A DNA stretch of 64,000 nucleotides from Amycolatopsis solani (GTDB lineage Bacteria; Actinomycetota; Actinomycetes; Mycobacteriales; Pseudonocardiaceae): the NCBI RefSeq assembly GCF_033441515.1, contig NZ_JAWQJT010000003.1, forward strand, positions 1,550,001 to 1,614,000, written 5' to 3'. The number at the start of each line of letters is the position of its first letter. Position 1 is the stretch's first letter. Shown here piece after piece: positions 26,423-34,596 of this stretch. Under the pieces are notes generated by a model. The model was given only the letters and a program-made list of their open reading frames with translations, ran no database searches and was not told where the DNA came from. A program made the position numbers and the translations under genes.

Positions 26423-27022
26423 ATGCCCCGCCCCCGTGTCCACGACCTCGACGCGCTGCTCGACGTCGCCGAACGGCTCGTCGCGTCTGCGGGGTACGAA
26501 AACGTGACCGTGCGCGGGCTGGCGACGGCCGCGGGCGTGCCGAACGGCACGATCTACCACGCGTTCGGCTCGCTCAGCGAGCTGCTCGCCCGGGTCTGGG
26601 TGCGTGCGGCGACGGCGTTCCTCGACCTGCAGACCGCGCAGGTGGACGCGGCGGCGACTCCCGTGGAGGCCGTCGTCGCGGCCGCCGGCACTCCCGCGCT
26701 GTTCGCCGACCAGCGTCCCGACGCGGCCCGGATGCTGCTCAAAGTCCGTGGCGACCGCCTCTTCGGGCCCGAACTGCCCGACGAGCTCGCCGACACCCTG
26801 CACGCGCTGGACAAACGGCTGGTCGCACTGCTGGTGCGGCTCGCGCGGCTGCTCTGGGACCGCGGCGACGGCCTGGCCGTCGAAGTCGTCACCACCTGCG
26901 TCGTCGACCTGCCGACCGCGTTCTTCCGGCGCGACCTCACCGATCCACTGGTGCGGGAGCGGCTCGCCGCCGCCGTGCGAGCCGTGCTGACCGTGCCACC
27001 GCGAGAAAAGGACCGACCGTGA
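26423..27022 (+). CDS. TetR family transcriptional regulator
   Basis: This 199-residue regulator has the N-terminal TetR helix-turn-helix (VRGLATAAGVPNGTIYHAFG, residues about 33-52) and a helical ligand-binding domain. Its stop overlaps the enoyl-CoA hydratase start by 4 nt (27019-27022), so it is translationally coupled to that gene and probably regulates it. A CoA thioester or fatty acid ligand would fit the partner, but that is inferred only from context. Confidence 0.92.
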   Translation: MPRPRVHDLDALLDVAERLVASAGYENVTVRGLATAAGVPNGTIYHAFGSLSELLARVWVRAATAFLDLQTAQVDAAATPVEAVVAAAGTPALFADQRPDAARMLLKVRGDRLFGPELPDELADTLHALDKRLVALLVRLARLLWDRGDGLAVEVVTTCVVDLPTAFFRRDLTDPLVRERLAAAVRAVLTVPPREKDRP

Positions 27023-27642
27023 CCGTTTCCGTGCTCGACCTCGGCGACGACGAAAACCGCTTCTCCCCCGACTGGCTGCAGCGCGTCCATTCCTTTTTGG
27101 ACGGTGTGGAAGGCGCGCTGGTCACCACCGGCGGCGGGAAGTTCTACTCGAACGGCCTCGACCTGGAGTGGCTGACCGCGCACGGCGACCAGGCCCAGCA
27201 GTACGTCACCGACGTGCAGGAGCTGTTCGCGCGGGTGCTGACGCTGCCGGTCCCGACGGTGGCGGCGGTCAACGGCCACGCGTTCGGCGCGGGCGCGATG
27301 CTGGCGATGGCGCACGACTTCCGCGTGATGCGCGCCGATCGAGGGTATTTCTGCTTCCCGGAGGCGGACATCAACATCCCGTTCACGCCGGGGATGGCGG
27401 CGCTGATCCAGGGCAAGCTCACCCCGGCGGCGGCGATCGCTTCGATGACGACGGGACGCCGGTTCGGGGGCGCCGATGCGCTGGAAACCGGCCTGGTGGA
27501 CGAAATCGCGAGCGAGTCCGAACTGGTGAAGGTGGCTTCCGAGCGGGTGCGCGCGCTGGCGGGCAAGGACCGCGGCACGCTGGGCGCGATCAAGGCGACG
27601 ATGTTCGCCCCCGCCGTCACGGCGCTGCGGGCGGCTGCGTAG
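27019..27642 (+). CDS. Enoyl-CoA hydratase/isomerase family protein
   Basis: This short crotonase-fold protein of 207 residues (typical about 260) has oxyanion-hole segments GGGKFYSNGLDL (about residue 36) and NGHAFGAGAMLA (about 87). The glutamates usual for hydratases are not obvious; FPEADINIPF lies where the second would be. It may be an isomerase, hydrolase or peroxisomal-type delta-enoyl isomerase homologue. It is coupled to the upstream TetR gene and is followed by a long palindromic element. Confidence 0.88.
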   Translation: MTVSVLDLGDDENRFSPDWLQRVHSFLDGVEGALVTTGGGKFYSNGLDLEWLTAHGDQAQQYVTDVQELFARVLTLPVPTVAAVNGHAFGAGAMLAMAHDFRVMRADRGYFCFPEADINIPFTPGMAALIQGKLTPAAAIASMTTGRRFGGADALETGLVDEIASESELVKVASERVRALAGKDRGTLGAIKATMFAPAVTALRAAA

Positions 27643-27707
27643 GCCTCCGGCCCCCGGTGTCCATTCTACCGGCGGGCACCGACAGTTCCGGCGAAGTCGG
27701 CCCCCGG

Positions 27708-27766
27708 GACGTCTTGAATGAGTCATTCAGGACGTCCGGCGACCTGAATGACTCATTCAAGACATC
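27708..27766. terminator. Long palindromic element / bidirectional terminator with TGAATGA motifs
   Basis: Two neighbouring palindromes, 27708-27736 and 27741-27766, are reverse complements of each other. The whole can fold into one hairpin of about 24 bp with a single mismatch and an 11-nt loop. It separates convergent genes ending at 27642 and 27790, so it can terminate both. A third, shorter CGTGA / TTCACG pair follows at 27776-27794, reaching into the sigma-factor gene end. Its arms resemble the element at 4185. Confidence 0.75.
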
Positions 27767-27789
27767 AGGCGAGCCCGTGACGGCCGCAT

Positions 27790-29100
27790 TCACGGACCGG
27801 CGACCTCGGCGAGGCGGCGGCGCAGGTGGGCGCGCTCGGGCTCGGTGCCGGCCAGGGCGAGAGCGTCGCGATACGCCGCCGCCGCTTCGGGGTGGCGGCC
27901 CAGGCGACTCAGCAGGTCGCCGCGAGCCGCCGGGAACGGGCTGTACTCGCGTAGCCGGGGCTCCGAAGCCAACGCGTCGAGCAGCGCCAGCCCCGCCGCC
28001 GGGCCGTCGCGCATCGCCACCGCCACCGCTCGGTTCAGGTCCACCACCGGGGACGGGGCCAGGCCACGCAGGACGTCGTACAACGCGACGATCTGGGGCC
28101 AGTCCGTCGTCGCCACGTCCGGGGCTTCGTCGTGCAGGGCCGCGATCGCCGCCTGGACGCCGTACAGGCCGGGTGGGCCGCCGGTCAGCGCGAGCTCGAC
28201 CAGCGGGGTTCCCTCGTCGATCAGCGCGCGGTCCCAGCGGGTGCGGTCCTGGGCGTCGAGCAGCACCAGGTCCCCGTCCGGGCCGGTGCGCGCGTCGCGG
28301 CGGGCGTGGATCAGCAGCATCAGGGCCAGCAACCCGGTGACCTCGCGTTCGCCGGGCAGGAGGCGGCGCAGGATCCGGGCCAGCCGGATCGCCTCTTCCG
28401 CCAGGTCGAGGCGCTGCAGGTCCGGTCCCGAACTCGCCGCGTACCCCTCGGTGAAGATCGAGTACACGACCTGGAGTACGCCCGGCAGCCGGCCGGGCAG
28501 CTCGGCGGGGTCCGGCACGCGGAACGGGATCCGCAGCGTGCGGATCCGGTTCTTCGCGCGGACGATCCGCTTCCCCATCGTCGCGCTCGGCACCAGGAAC
28601 GCGCGCGCCACCTCGGGGGTCGTCAGGCCCGCGAGGCAGCGCAACGTCAGCGCCGCGCGGTCCTCCGCGGGCAACGCCGGGTGCGCGCACGTGAAGAACA
28701 ACTGGAGCCGCTCGTCCGGCAATTCGCCGTCGGGCGCAGGAGCGGGCGCCGCGCGGTCGGCCTCGACCTGCATGACGGCGAGCCGGGCCGCGTAGGCCTG
28801 GTCACGGCGCAGCCGGTCGACCGCCTTGCGCCGCGCCGTCGTCATCAGCCAGGCCCCCGGCTTCGGCGGCACGCCCTCGGCCGGCCAGTGCACCAGCGCG
28901 GCCTCGATCGCCTCCGACGTCACCTCCTCGGCCAGGTCGAGGTCGCCGAACCGGCGCACGAGCGCGGCCAGCAGCAGCCCGCGCTCCTCCCGGAACACCG
29001 CCGCCAGAGTCAGCCGGGGCTCCGCGCCGGGCCGGGGGCTCCGCCACCCGGAGCCCCCGAAACCCTCGTCGGACGAAGCGGCCGCCCGCTCCTCCCCCAC
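27790..29100 (-). CDS. ECF sigma factor with long C-terminal extension (ECF42-like, DUF6596)
   Basis: This 436-residue protein has sigma regions 2 (LVRRFGDLDLAEEVTSEAIE, residues about 50-70) and 4 (LTLRCLAGLTTPEVARAFLV, near 150). A helical tail of about 220 residues follows (DLNRAVAVAMRDGP, then TPR-like repeats). This is the ECF42 layout, in which the tail replaces an anti-sigma factor and the sigma gene neighbours DGPF/YCII proteins. Exactly that arrangement is seen: the start (GTG 29100, GAGGA upstream) lies 2 nt after a DGPF gene. It probably activates its own cluster. Confidence 0.9.
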   Translation of the reverse strand: MGEERAAASSDEGFGGSGWRSPRPGAEPRLTLAAVFREERGLLLAALVRRFGDLDLAEEVTSEAIEAALVHWPAEGVPPKPGAWLMTTARRKAVDRLRRDQAYAARLAVMQVEADRAAPAPAPDGELPDERLQLFFTCAHPALPAEDRAALTLRCLAGLTTPEVARAFLVPSATMGKRIVRAKNRIRTLRIPFRVPDPAELPGRLPGVLQVVYSIFTEGYAASSGPDLQRLDLAEEAIRLARILRRLLPGEREVTGLLALMLLIHARRDARTGPDGDLVLLDAQDRTRWDRALIDEGTPLVELALTGGPPGLYGVQAAIAALHDEAPDVATTDWPQIVALYDVLRGLAPSPVVDLNRAVAVAMRDGPAAGLALLDALASEPRLREYSPFPAARGDLLSRLGRHPEAAAAYRDALALAGTEPERAHLRRRLAEVAGP

Positions 29101-29102
29101 GG

Positions 29103-29453
29103 TCAGTCCTCGAACGACGCGACCGGGCGGACCACCATCGACCCGCCGTCGCGGGCACCCGGGCACCGCGCCGCCCAGTCGAGGGCGATGTCGAGGTCCG
29201 GCACGTCGATGACGTAGTAGCCGCCGAGCACCTCCCGCGACTCGGCGAACGGGCCGTCGGTGACGACCCGCTCGCCGCGGTCGTCGACCCGGACCGTGGT
29301 CGCGGTGGTCAGGTCGGCCAGCGAGTGGCCGGTGACGAAGATGCCGGCGTCCTTGACCGACTTGTCGTAGACCTGCCAGTCCTCGAAGGTGCACTGCGAG
29401 ACGGCCTGGCCGTCGGCGTCGGTCGCGGCGTTGATCAGCAGCATGTACTTCAC
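29103..29453 (-). CDS. YCII/DGPF domain protein
   Basis: This 116-residue YCII-related protein has the family start (MKYMLLIN) and the DGPFAESREVLGGYYVIDV motif that gives the DGPF family its name. Function is unknown; these small ferredoxin-like-fold proteins co-occur with ECF sigma factors. The gene ends 2 nt before the sigma-factor start, indicating co-transcription. The second DGPF gene lies 110 nt upstream on the same strand. Confidence 0.9.
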   Translation of the reverse strand: MKYMLLINAATDADGQAVSQCTFEDWQVYDKSVKDAGIFVTGHSLADLTTATTVRVDDRGERVVTDGPFAESREVLGGYYVIDVPDLDIALDWAARCPGARDGGSMVVRPVASFED

Positions 29454-29563
29454 GGGATCCTCCAGTGGCTCGGTTGCCGTACGCGACCACTACGAACGGC
29501 CGGCGCCGCGTTGGACACCCTCGCCGAAGATTTTCCCATGCCGAGAACTGCCCGGGGCCGACG

Positions 29564-29932
29564 TCAGCCCTGCTGCAGGTCCTCGAACTCGACGACCTGC
29601 CGGACCTCCACCTCGATCTCCAGGTCGAACAACTCGACGTAACGACGGGCGAACTCGACGGCTTCCGCGCGGTCGGCGGCGTTGATCAGCGCGAACCCGC
29701 CGATGACCTCCTTGGCCTCGGCGAACGGGCCGTCGGTGACGCGGATCGCGGCGCCGCGCGGCTTGCGGACCAGCGCGCCCTTGTCCGTCTTGTGCACGCC
29801 CTCGGCCGTGATCAGGATGCCCTTCTCCGCCGACTCCTGGATGAACGCGCCCATCTTCTCGATGAACTCCGGGCTGGGGTTCCACGCCTGCGGGTCGCTC
29901 TCGTCGATCCGGTGCATCATGAGGAAACGCAT
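29564..29932 (-). CDS. YCII/DGPF domain protein, second copy
   Basis: This 122-residue paralogue has MRFLMMHRIDESD at the start and DGPFAEAKEVIGGFALI in the middle. It is clearly related to the neighbouring DGPF protein but diverged, so not a recent duplication. With the downstream DGPF and ECF genes it forms a three-gene group on one strand. Its role is unknown; oxidative or antibiotic stress has been suggested for related clusters. Confidence 0.9.
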   Translation of the reverse strand: MRFLMMHRIDESDPQAWNPSPEFIEKMGAFIQESAEKGILITAEGVHKTDKGALVRKPRGAAIRVTDGPFAEAKEVIGGFALINAADRAEAVEFARRYVELFDLEIEVEVRQVVEFEDLQQG

Positions 29933-30051
29933 GGTCTTGCTCCCTGGTCTTCCTGGCCGGGGTCCGGTATCCCTTCCGGACGCGATGACCGGCCTTCACC
30001 CCCGCGTCGATCGGCCGCGCGCGGTGTTCGACATTTTCCCGAGCAGCCTAC

Positions 30052-30067
30052 TGTGACCTGAGTCACT
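30052..30067. promoter_or_regulatory. CRP/FNR-like binding site
   Basis: TGTGA-CCTGAG-TCACT matches the cAMP-receptor-protein consensus TGTGA-N6-TCACA at nine of ten half-site positions. It lies between divergent genes, 132 nt upstream of the dioxygenase-like gene and 120 nt upstream of the DGPF gene. The 266-nt region contains no other obvious feature. Binding is predicted only. Confidence 0.45.
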
Positions 30068-30198
30068 ATCCGGCAGGGCCAGTGCGAGCACCGCGGCGAC
30101 CCCGGCCAAGTCGTAGAACCGCCCATCGGGGACGATCCATAGGAATCGCACAGCTTCCACACAAGGCGGAGCAACGTTGCGGCGGCAAGGTGGACGTC

Positions 30199-31080
30199 AT
30201 GAACCCCACCTACGAAGGCCGCCCGCTGCCCCGGCCGCGTGACGAGGTCGTCGACCAGGGTCTCGGCTTCGACATCGGTACCCTGCTCAGCCGAAGGCGG
30301 GCGCTGCGATTCCTCGGGATCGGCGCGGCCGGTGCCGTGCTGACCGCCTGCGGGACGTCGGCCACCACCACGTCCTCGACGGCCGCGGCGACGGCGTCCG
30401 GCGAGATCCCGGACGAGACCGCCGGACCGTACCCGGGCGACGGCTCCAACGGGCCCGACGTGCTGGAGCAGAGCGGCGTCGTCCGCGCGGACATCCGGTC
30501 CAGCTTCGGCACCGGCAGCGGCACCGCCGAGGGCGTCCCGATGACGCTGGAGCTGGTGGTCGCGGACCTGGCCAAGGGCGGTTCGCCGTTCGCCGGGGTC
30601 GCCGTCTACGTCTGGCACTGCGATCGCGAAGGCCGGTATTCGCTTTATTCGCAAGGGATCCAGAACGAGAACTACCTGCGTGGCGTCCAGCTCGCGGACG
30701 CCGACGGCCGCGTGCGGTACACCAGCGTCTTCCCCGCCTGCTACGACGGCCGCTGGCCGCACATCCACTTCGAGGTCTACCCGGACCAGGCGTCGATCAC
30801 CGACAGCACGAAGGCGATCGCGACGTCCCAGGTCGCGCTGCCGCAGAACGTCTGCGAAGCGGTCTACGCGCAAGCCGGGTACGAGCAGTCCGTCTCGAAC
30901 CTGAAGAAGGTGAGCTTGAGCAGCGACAACGTCTTCGGCGACGACAGCGGCGCACTGCAGCTGGCAACCGTGACCGGCGACGTCACCAGCGGCTACACGG
31001 TGACGCTGAAGGTCGGCGTCGACACCACGACGACCCCGGCCGCGGGCGGCGGCCCGGGCGGGCCGCCGCCGTCGCGCTAG
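30199..31080 (+). CDS. Exported intradiol-dioxygenase-like lipoprotein
   Basis: This 293-residue protein begins with a twin-arginine-like signal (SRRRALRFLGIGAAG) ending in a lipobox LTAC. An intradiol ring-cleavage dioxygenase domain follows, with GPYPGDGSNG, VYVWHCDREGRYSLYSQG and the metal-ligand segment YDGRWPHIHFEVY. Tat export fits a metalloenzyme folded before transport. Cytosolic relatives cleave catechols; exported versions are common in soil actinomycetes, but their substrates are poorly known. Its stop overlaps the convergent monooxygenase gene by 4 nt (CTAG). Confidence 0.9.
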   Translation: MNPTYEGRPLPRPRDEVVDQGLGFDIGTLLSRRRALRFLGIGAAGAVLTACGTSATTTSSTAAATASGEIPDETAGPYPGDGSNGPDVLEQSGVVRADIRSSFGTGSGTAEGVPMTLELVVADLAKGGSPFAGVAVYVWHCDREGRYSLYSQGIQNENYLRGVQLADADGRVRYTSVFPACYDGRWPHIHFEVYPDQASITDSTKAIATSQVALPQNVCEAVYAQAGYEQSVSNLKKVSLSSDNVFGDDSGALQLATVTGDVTSGYTVTLKVGVDTTTTPAAGGGPGGPPPSR

Positions 31081-32201
31081 TCCCCGGGCTTGAGCTCGTC
31101 GAACAGGCCGGCCAGCTCCTCGGGGATCTCGCCGCCGAACACGCTCTCGATGAGGACGGCCTCGTCGACGGGGTTCGCGCTGCGGGTGAACATCGCCTCC
31201 TCGTACTGAGCGAGCGCGGCCTCGACGTCGCCGGGGTGCGCGGCGAGCGCCTGCCCGAGCTCGGCGCCGTCGAGCATGGCCAGGTTGGCGCCTTCGCCGT
31301 TCGGCGCGGTGAGGTGAGCGGCGTCGCCGACGAGGGTGACACCCGGCACGCGCTCCCACCGCACCCCGATCGGCAGCGTGTGGTACGGACGCAGGACCGG
31401 CCCGGAATCGGCGTCGGTGAGCAGCGCGGTGAGCTCCGGCGCCCAGCCGTCGAACTCCGCGGCGAGCCGGGCGGCCGCCGCGGCGGGATCGGTGAAGTCG
31501 ATGGCGTCGAACCACTCCAGCGGCCGGACGAGCTCGACGTAGGCGTGCAGGGTGTCCCCGCTTTCCCGGTGCGCGTTGATCCCCTGCCCAGGCGTGGGCC
31601 CGTTGACGAACATCGACCCGCCCCCGACCGCCTTCGCCGTGGCAGCGTGCCGGGTGTCGGCGTCGAAGAGGTAGGTCTCGGCGAAGGCGGTGCCGGCGTA
31701 CTCGGGCGTCGCCGCGGTCAGCAGCGGCCGCACCCGCGACCAGGCCCCGTCCGCCCCGACGAGCAGATCGGCTTCGACGCTGTTGCCGTCGGCGAAGACG
31801 ACCTGGTTCCCGGCCCGGACTTCGGCGACCTTGTGTCCCCAGTGGACAGTCCCGGCCGGCAGCGAGTCGAGCAGCAGCTGCCGCAGTTCACCCCGCTGCA
31901 CCTCGGGCCGGCCGCCGGTGCCGTCGTCGGCCTTCTCGAACAGGAGCTTCCCGGTCGAGTCGAGGACGCGCATCGCCTGACGCCCTTCGAGGATCAGCCC
32001 GCGGAACCCGGCCACCAGCCCGGCGGCCTCGACGGCGAGCTGGCCGTTGTAGTCGTGGATGTCGAGCATGCCGCCCTGCATCCGCGCCATCGGCGACGCT
32101 TCGGCCTCGTAGACGACGGCTTCGATCCCGTGGACGTGGAGGACGCGGGCGAGGGTGAGTCCCCCGAGCCCGGCGCCGATGATGGTGACTGGCGTACGCA
32201 T
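31077..32201 (-). CDS. FAD-dependent aromatic monooxygenase, Tet(X)-like
   Basis: This 374-residue group A flavin monooxygenase has the FAD motif GAGLGGLTLA (9-18). The second flavin motif is LVGDAAHLTAPNGEGANLA. A DG-type segment LVGADGAWSRVRP completes the set. Many relatives oxidise aromatic compounds or tetracycline-like drugs with NADPH and oxygen. The ATG at 32201 has a GGAG-type site nearby; the longer frame to 32267 is unlikely. It ends inside the stop of the convergent dioxygenase-like gene and diverges from the ImmA/IrrE gene. Confidence 0.9.
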   Translation of the reverse strand: MRTPVTIIGAGLGGLTLARVLHVHGIEAVVYEAEASPMARMQGGMLDIHDYNGQLAVEAAGLVAGFRGLILEGRQAMRVLDSTGKLLFEKADDGTGGRPEVQRGELRQLLLDSLPAGTVHWGHKVAEVRAGNQVVFADGNSVEADLLVGADGAWSRVRPLLTAATPEYAGTAFAETYLFDADTRHAATAKAVGGGSMFVNGPTPGQGINAHRESGDTLHAYVELVRPLEWFDAIDFTDPAAAAARLAAEFDGWAPELTALLTDADSGPVLRPYHTLPIGVRWERVPGVTLVGDAAHLTAPNGEGANLAMLDGAELGQALAAHPGDVEAALAQYEEAMFTRSANPVDEAVLIESVFGGEIPEELAGLFDELKPGD

Positions 32202-32372
32202 GGCGGCTCCTTCGGTCTCTGGAATTACGTTCCAGAGCTTGTCGGGCGCCGCTGGCAGCCGGCGCACACGGCGCTGGCAGAAGCCTGGTACTTGCCGCGC
32301 ACCTCGGGATGATCACTACCATCTGTGATACTTCGCAGAGCGAGCGCACGCACACCGACAGCAGGGTGGCCG

Positions 32373-32903
32373 ATGAGGGAACGCGAGTTGCGTCGCCGCT
32401 GCCGGCGGTTGCTGAACGAACTGGGCATCCGGCCGCCGCTCGACGTCGGCGGGCTGTGCCGGAGTGTCGGGGAGCAGCGGGGGCGGCCGATCCGGTTGAT
32501 CGCGCACCGGATTCCGGTGCCCGGGCCGTTCGGGGCGTGGATCGCCACCGAGCGGGCCGACTACATCATCTACCAGCGGGACACGAGCAAAGCCCACCAG
32601 AGCCACATCATCCTGCACGAACTGGGCCACATGCTGGCCGGCCACCACGCCACCGCGGAGGACGACAGCCTCGTCGACAGCCTGACGCCGCCGGGGCCGC
32701 CCCCGGACCTGACGCCCGAGCCGGTGCGGCGGGCGCTGCTGCGGACTTCCTACGACACCGACCACGAGCGGGAAGCCGAGACGGTCGCGACGATCATCCT
32801 GGAGTGGGCCTCCGTGCTGGACCTGGTCGCGCCGGAGGCGTCGGACGAGCACACCGCGCAGCGGATCGAAAACGCGCTGGGCGAACGGCTGGGGTGGCTG
32901 TGA
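32373..32903 (+). CDS. ImmA/IrrE family metallopeptidase
   Basis: This 176-residue protein carries the zincin motif HELGH (His82, Glu83, His86) and a downstream acidic helix (DHEREAETVATIIL) that would give the third ligand. ImmA/IrrE peptidases usually cut an XRE-type repressor or a stress regulator, but no XRE gene is adjacent. Its stop overlaps the start of the MAB_1171c-like gene by 4 nt (GTGA). They form a coupled pair common in actinomycetes, suggesting a conserved joint role. Confidence 0.9.
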   Translation: MRERELRRRCRRLLNELGIRPPLDVGGLCRSVGEQRGRPIRLIAHRIPVPGPFGAWIATERADYIIYQRDTSKAHQSHIILHELGHMLAGHHATAEDDSLVDSLTPPGPPPDLTPEPVRRALLRTSYDTDHEREAETVATIILEWASVLDLVAPEASDEHTAQRIENALGERLGWL

Positions 32904-33997
32904 ACAGCAAAGTCGCGCTGCTCGTCGTCCAAGGCGTGATCCTCTACCCCGCCCTGCTGTGGAAGCTCTACCAGCTCAGCCGGGCGCCGGAGGACGTCGC
33001 ACGCTGGATGGTCACCGCCTGCCTGGCCTGCTTCGCGGCGTCGTACCCGTTCGGCCTCCTCGCGGGCGACGTCAACCAGCCCACGCCCGGGGCGATCGTG
33101 CCGCTGCTGTTCCAGCACATCTTCCTCTGCGGGCTCGTCTACGCCCTCGTCTGCTTCTTCCTGTTCTCGGCGCTGCCGGCCGACCGGGCCCGGCGGCGGG
33201 CGTGGTGGGAAGCGGTGCCGCTGGGCGCGGTGGTCCTCGTGATGGCGGTCGTCGCGCTGCTCATGCCCGGCGGTCCGCCCGAGACGTACCCGCGGGCCGG
33301 CGTCTCGGTCTTCTACCTCGCGGCCGACCTGTACCTCACCTACGGCATCGCGAGCGCGTGCTTCCTCGCGCGCCGCTACGCGCGGGGAGCCGCACCCCGG
33401 CTCGCGCGCGGACTGCTGGTGGCGTCAGTCGGCTTCGCCTTCGGCGCGGTGGGCGGGGCGACGCTGGTCGCGGTCGTGCTGGTGCACTGGGCGGGCGCGG
33501 CGATCCCCGCGCTGCTGGTGCAGGCCACGGTCTTCCTGGTGTTCCCGAGCGCGATCCTGCTCGTGGTCGGCCTGTCCTACCCCGGCGTCGCCACCCGGCT
33601 GGCCGCGACCCGCGTGTGGTGGCGGCACCTGCGCACCTACCACCGCCTCGGTCCACTGTGGACACGCCTGCACGAGGCGTTCCCGGAGGACGCGCTGAGC
33701 CGCACCGCGCCGAGTCCGTGGCGCGACGCGCTGAGCGTGTTCGGCGTGCACCGCCGGTATTACCGGCGCGTCATCGAATGCCGCGACGGGCTGGTCCGGA
33801 TCAGCCCGTACCTCGCCCAGCTACCACCCGGCGGGTCACTGGCCTCACGGCTCGCCGAAGCGTTGCGCGCGCACGCCCGCCGTGACCCGGTCCCGGACGA
33901 AGGGATGCCGGTCGCCGTCCCCGAAGGCGGCGGTCTTGACGACGACGCCCGCGAACTGGTAGCGCTTTCCGAATCGCTACGCACGGTCACCGCTTGA
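32900..33997 (+). CDS. MAB_1171c-like putative transporter
   Basis: This 365-residue protein has seven predicted membrane helices in the first 225 residues. A soluble C-terminal part includes VWWRHLRTYHRLGPLWTRLH and RYYRRVIECRDGLVRISPYL. This layout defines the MAB_1171c family, called a putative transporter without biochemical proof. The N-terminus begins at the GTG overlapping the metallopeptidase stop. The soluble tail suggests a receptor or regulated membrane protein that may work with the metallopeptidase. The next 200 nt contain only a hairpin and degraded coding traces. Confidence 0.85.
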   Translation: MNSKVALLVVQGVILYPALLWKLYQLSRAPEDVARWMVTACLACFAASYPFGLLAGDVNQPTPGAIVPLLFQHIFLCGLVYALVCFFLFSALPADRARRRAWWEAVPLGAVVLVMAVVALLMPGGPPETYPRAGVSVFYLAADLYLTYGIASACFLARRYARGAAPRLARGLLVASVGFAFGAVGGATLVAVVLVHWAGAAIPALLVQATVFLVFPSAILLVVGLSYPGVATRLAATRVWWRHLRTYHRLGPLWTRLHEAFPEDALSRTAPSPWRDALSVFGVHRRYYRRVIECRDGLVRISPYLAQLPPGGSLASRLAEALRAHARRDPVPDEGMPVAVPEGGGLDDDARELVALSESLRTVTA

Positions 33998-34157
33998 GGT
34001 GGGGCCACCCTGATCCGGGACGGCCTCACGACGTTCGGAACTCCGTGACCCCGTGGGTCAGCTCAGGCCGCCAACAGATCGGCGATGTGACGCGCGTCAT
34101 GCTCATCCTCTGGGCTCCTTCGCGGGCGAACATCAATCTTCCAAAGATTCGGTTGAT

Positions 34158-34187
34158 CCGCTGCGCACGGCAGCGCGTGCGCAGCGG
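34158..34187. terminator. Hairpin terminator
   Basis: CCGCTGCGCACG (34158-34169) pairs perfectly with CGTGCGCAGCGG (34176-34187) across a 6-nt loop. It lies 14 nt past the end of the immunity-like gene on the minus strand and can also stop readthrough from the MAB_1171c-like gene. Confidence 0.7.
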
Positions 34188-34201
34188 GATCGGAACCTTC
34201 A

Positions 34202-34582
34202 CTACATCGTTGCCGCAGTGACCGTAACCTCCGAACACCCGAAGACCAAGTGAGCCACTGCCGTCTCGACCGAGAATCCTTCGGCGTCATCATTCAGCCA
34301 ATACATCAAATCCTCGAAAAGTGTCCTATCCTCTTCGAGCACCGATCCCAGTGGTTCATACTCCCCTTCCAGAAGCCGAACGTCGAGAAATTCGATCAGA
34401 ATCTTGGAGTTGTGCCTCACGCTTTCGAATATCAGCCGCAGCGTCGAGTCGCTCGGCGTCAACCTAAGCACAACGTCGACGACATCACAGTCGTTCCGCA
34501 GGTCGACATCGCCGAAACCCGGCACGTGGACGTCAATGGTTCCGCGCCCGGGGTCGAGTGGTCTCAGTCCCGAAAACTTCAT
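34202..34582 (-). CDS. Putative immunity protein
   Basis: This 126-residue acidic protein has no signal and no membrane segment. It has alternating strand/helix character, including IDVHVPGFGDVDLRN, ILIEFLDVRLLEG and a C-terminal helical DLMYWLNDDAEGF. I do not recognise a named family. Its start (AAGGGTGAG upstream) is 14 nt after the stop of a polymorphic-toxin-like C-terminal fragment, the usual toxin-immunity arrangement. Lower G/C bias than core genes supports acquisition. The role is inferred from position. Confidence 0.6.
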   Translation of the reverse strand: MKFSGLRPLDPGRGTIDVHVPGFGDVDLRNDCDVVDVVLRLTPSDSTLRLIFESVRHNSKILIEFLDVRLLEGEYEPLGSVLEEDRTLFEDLMYWLNDDAEGFSVETAVAHLVFGCSEVTVTAATM

Positions 34583-34596
34583 GTGGTGCTCACCCT

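Noticed and set aside
27658..27707. Small gene between the hydratase and ECF sigma genes
   Set aside because: No start with a ribosome-binding site; the interval is dominated by palindromic repeats.
34063..34157. Possible C-terminal coding fragment reading ARHIADLLAA on the minus strand
   Set aside because: It is too short, has mixed codon bias and no start; a relic is possible but cannot be supported.
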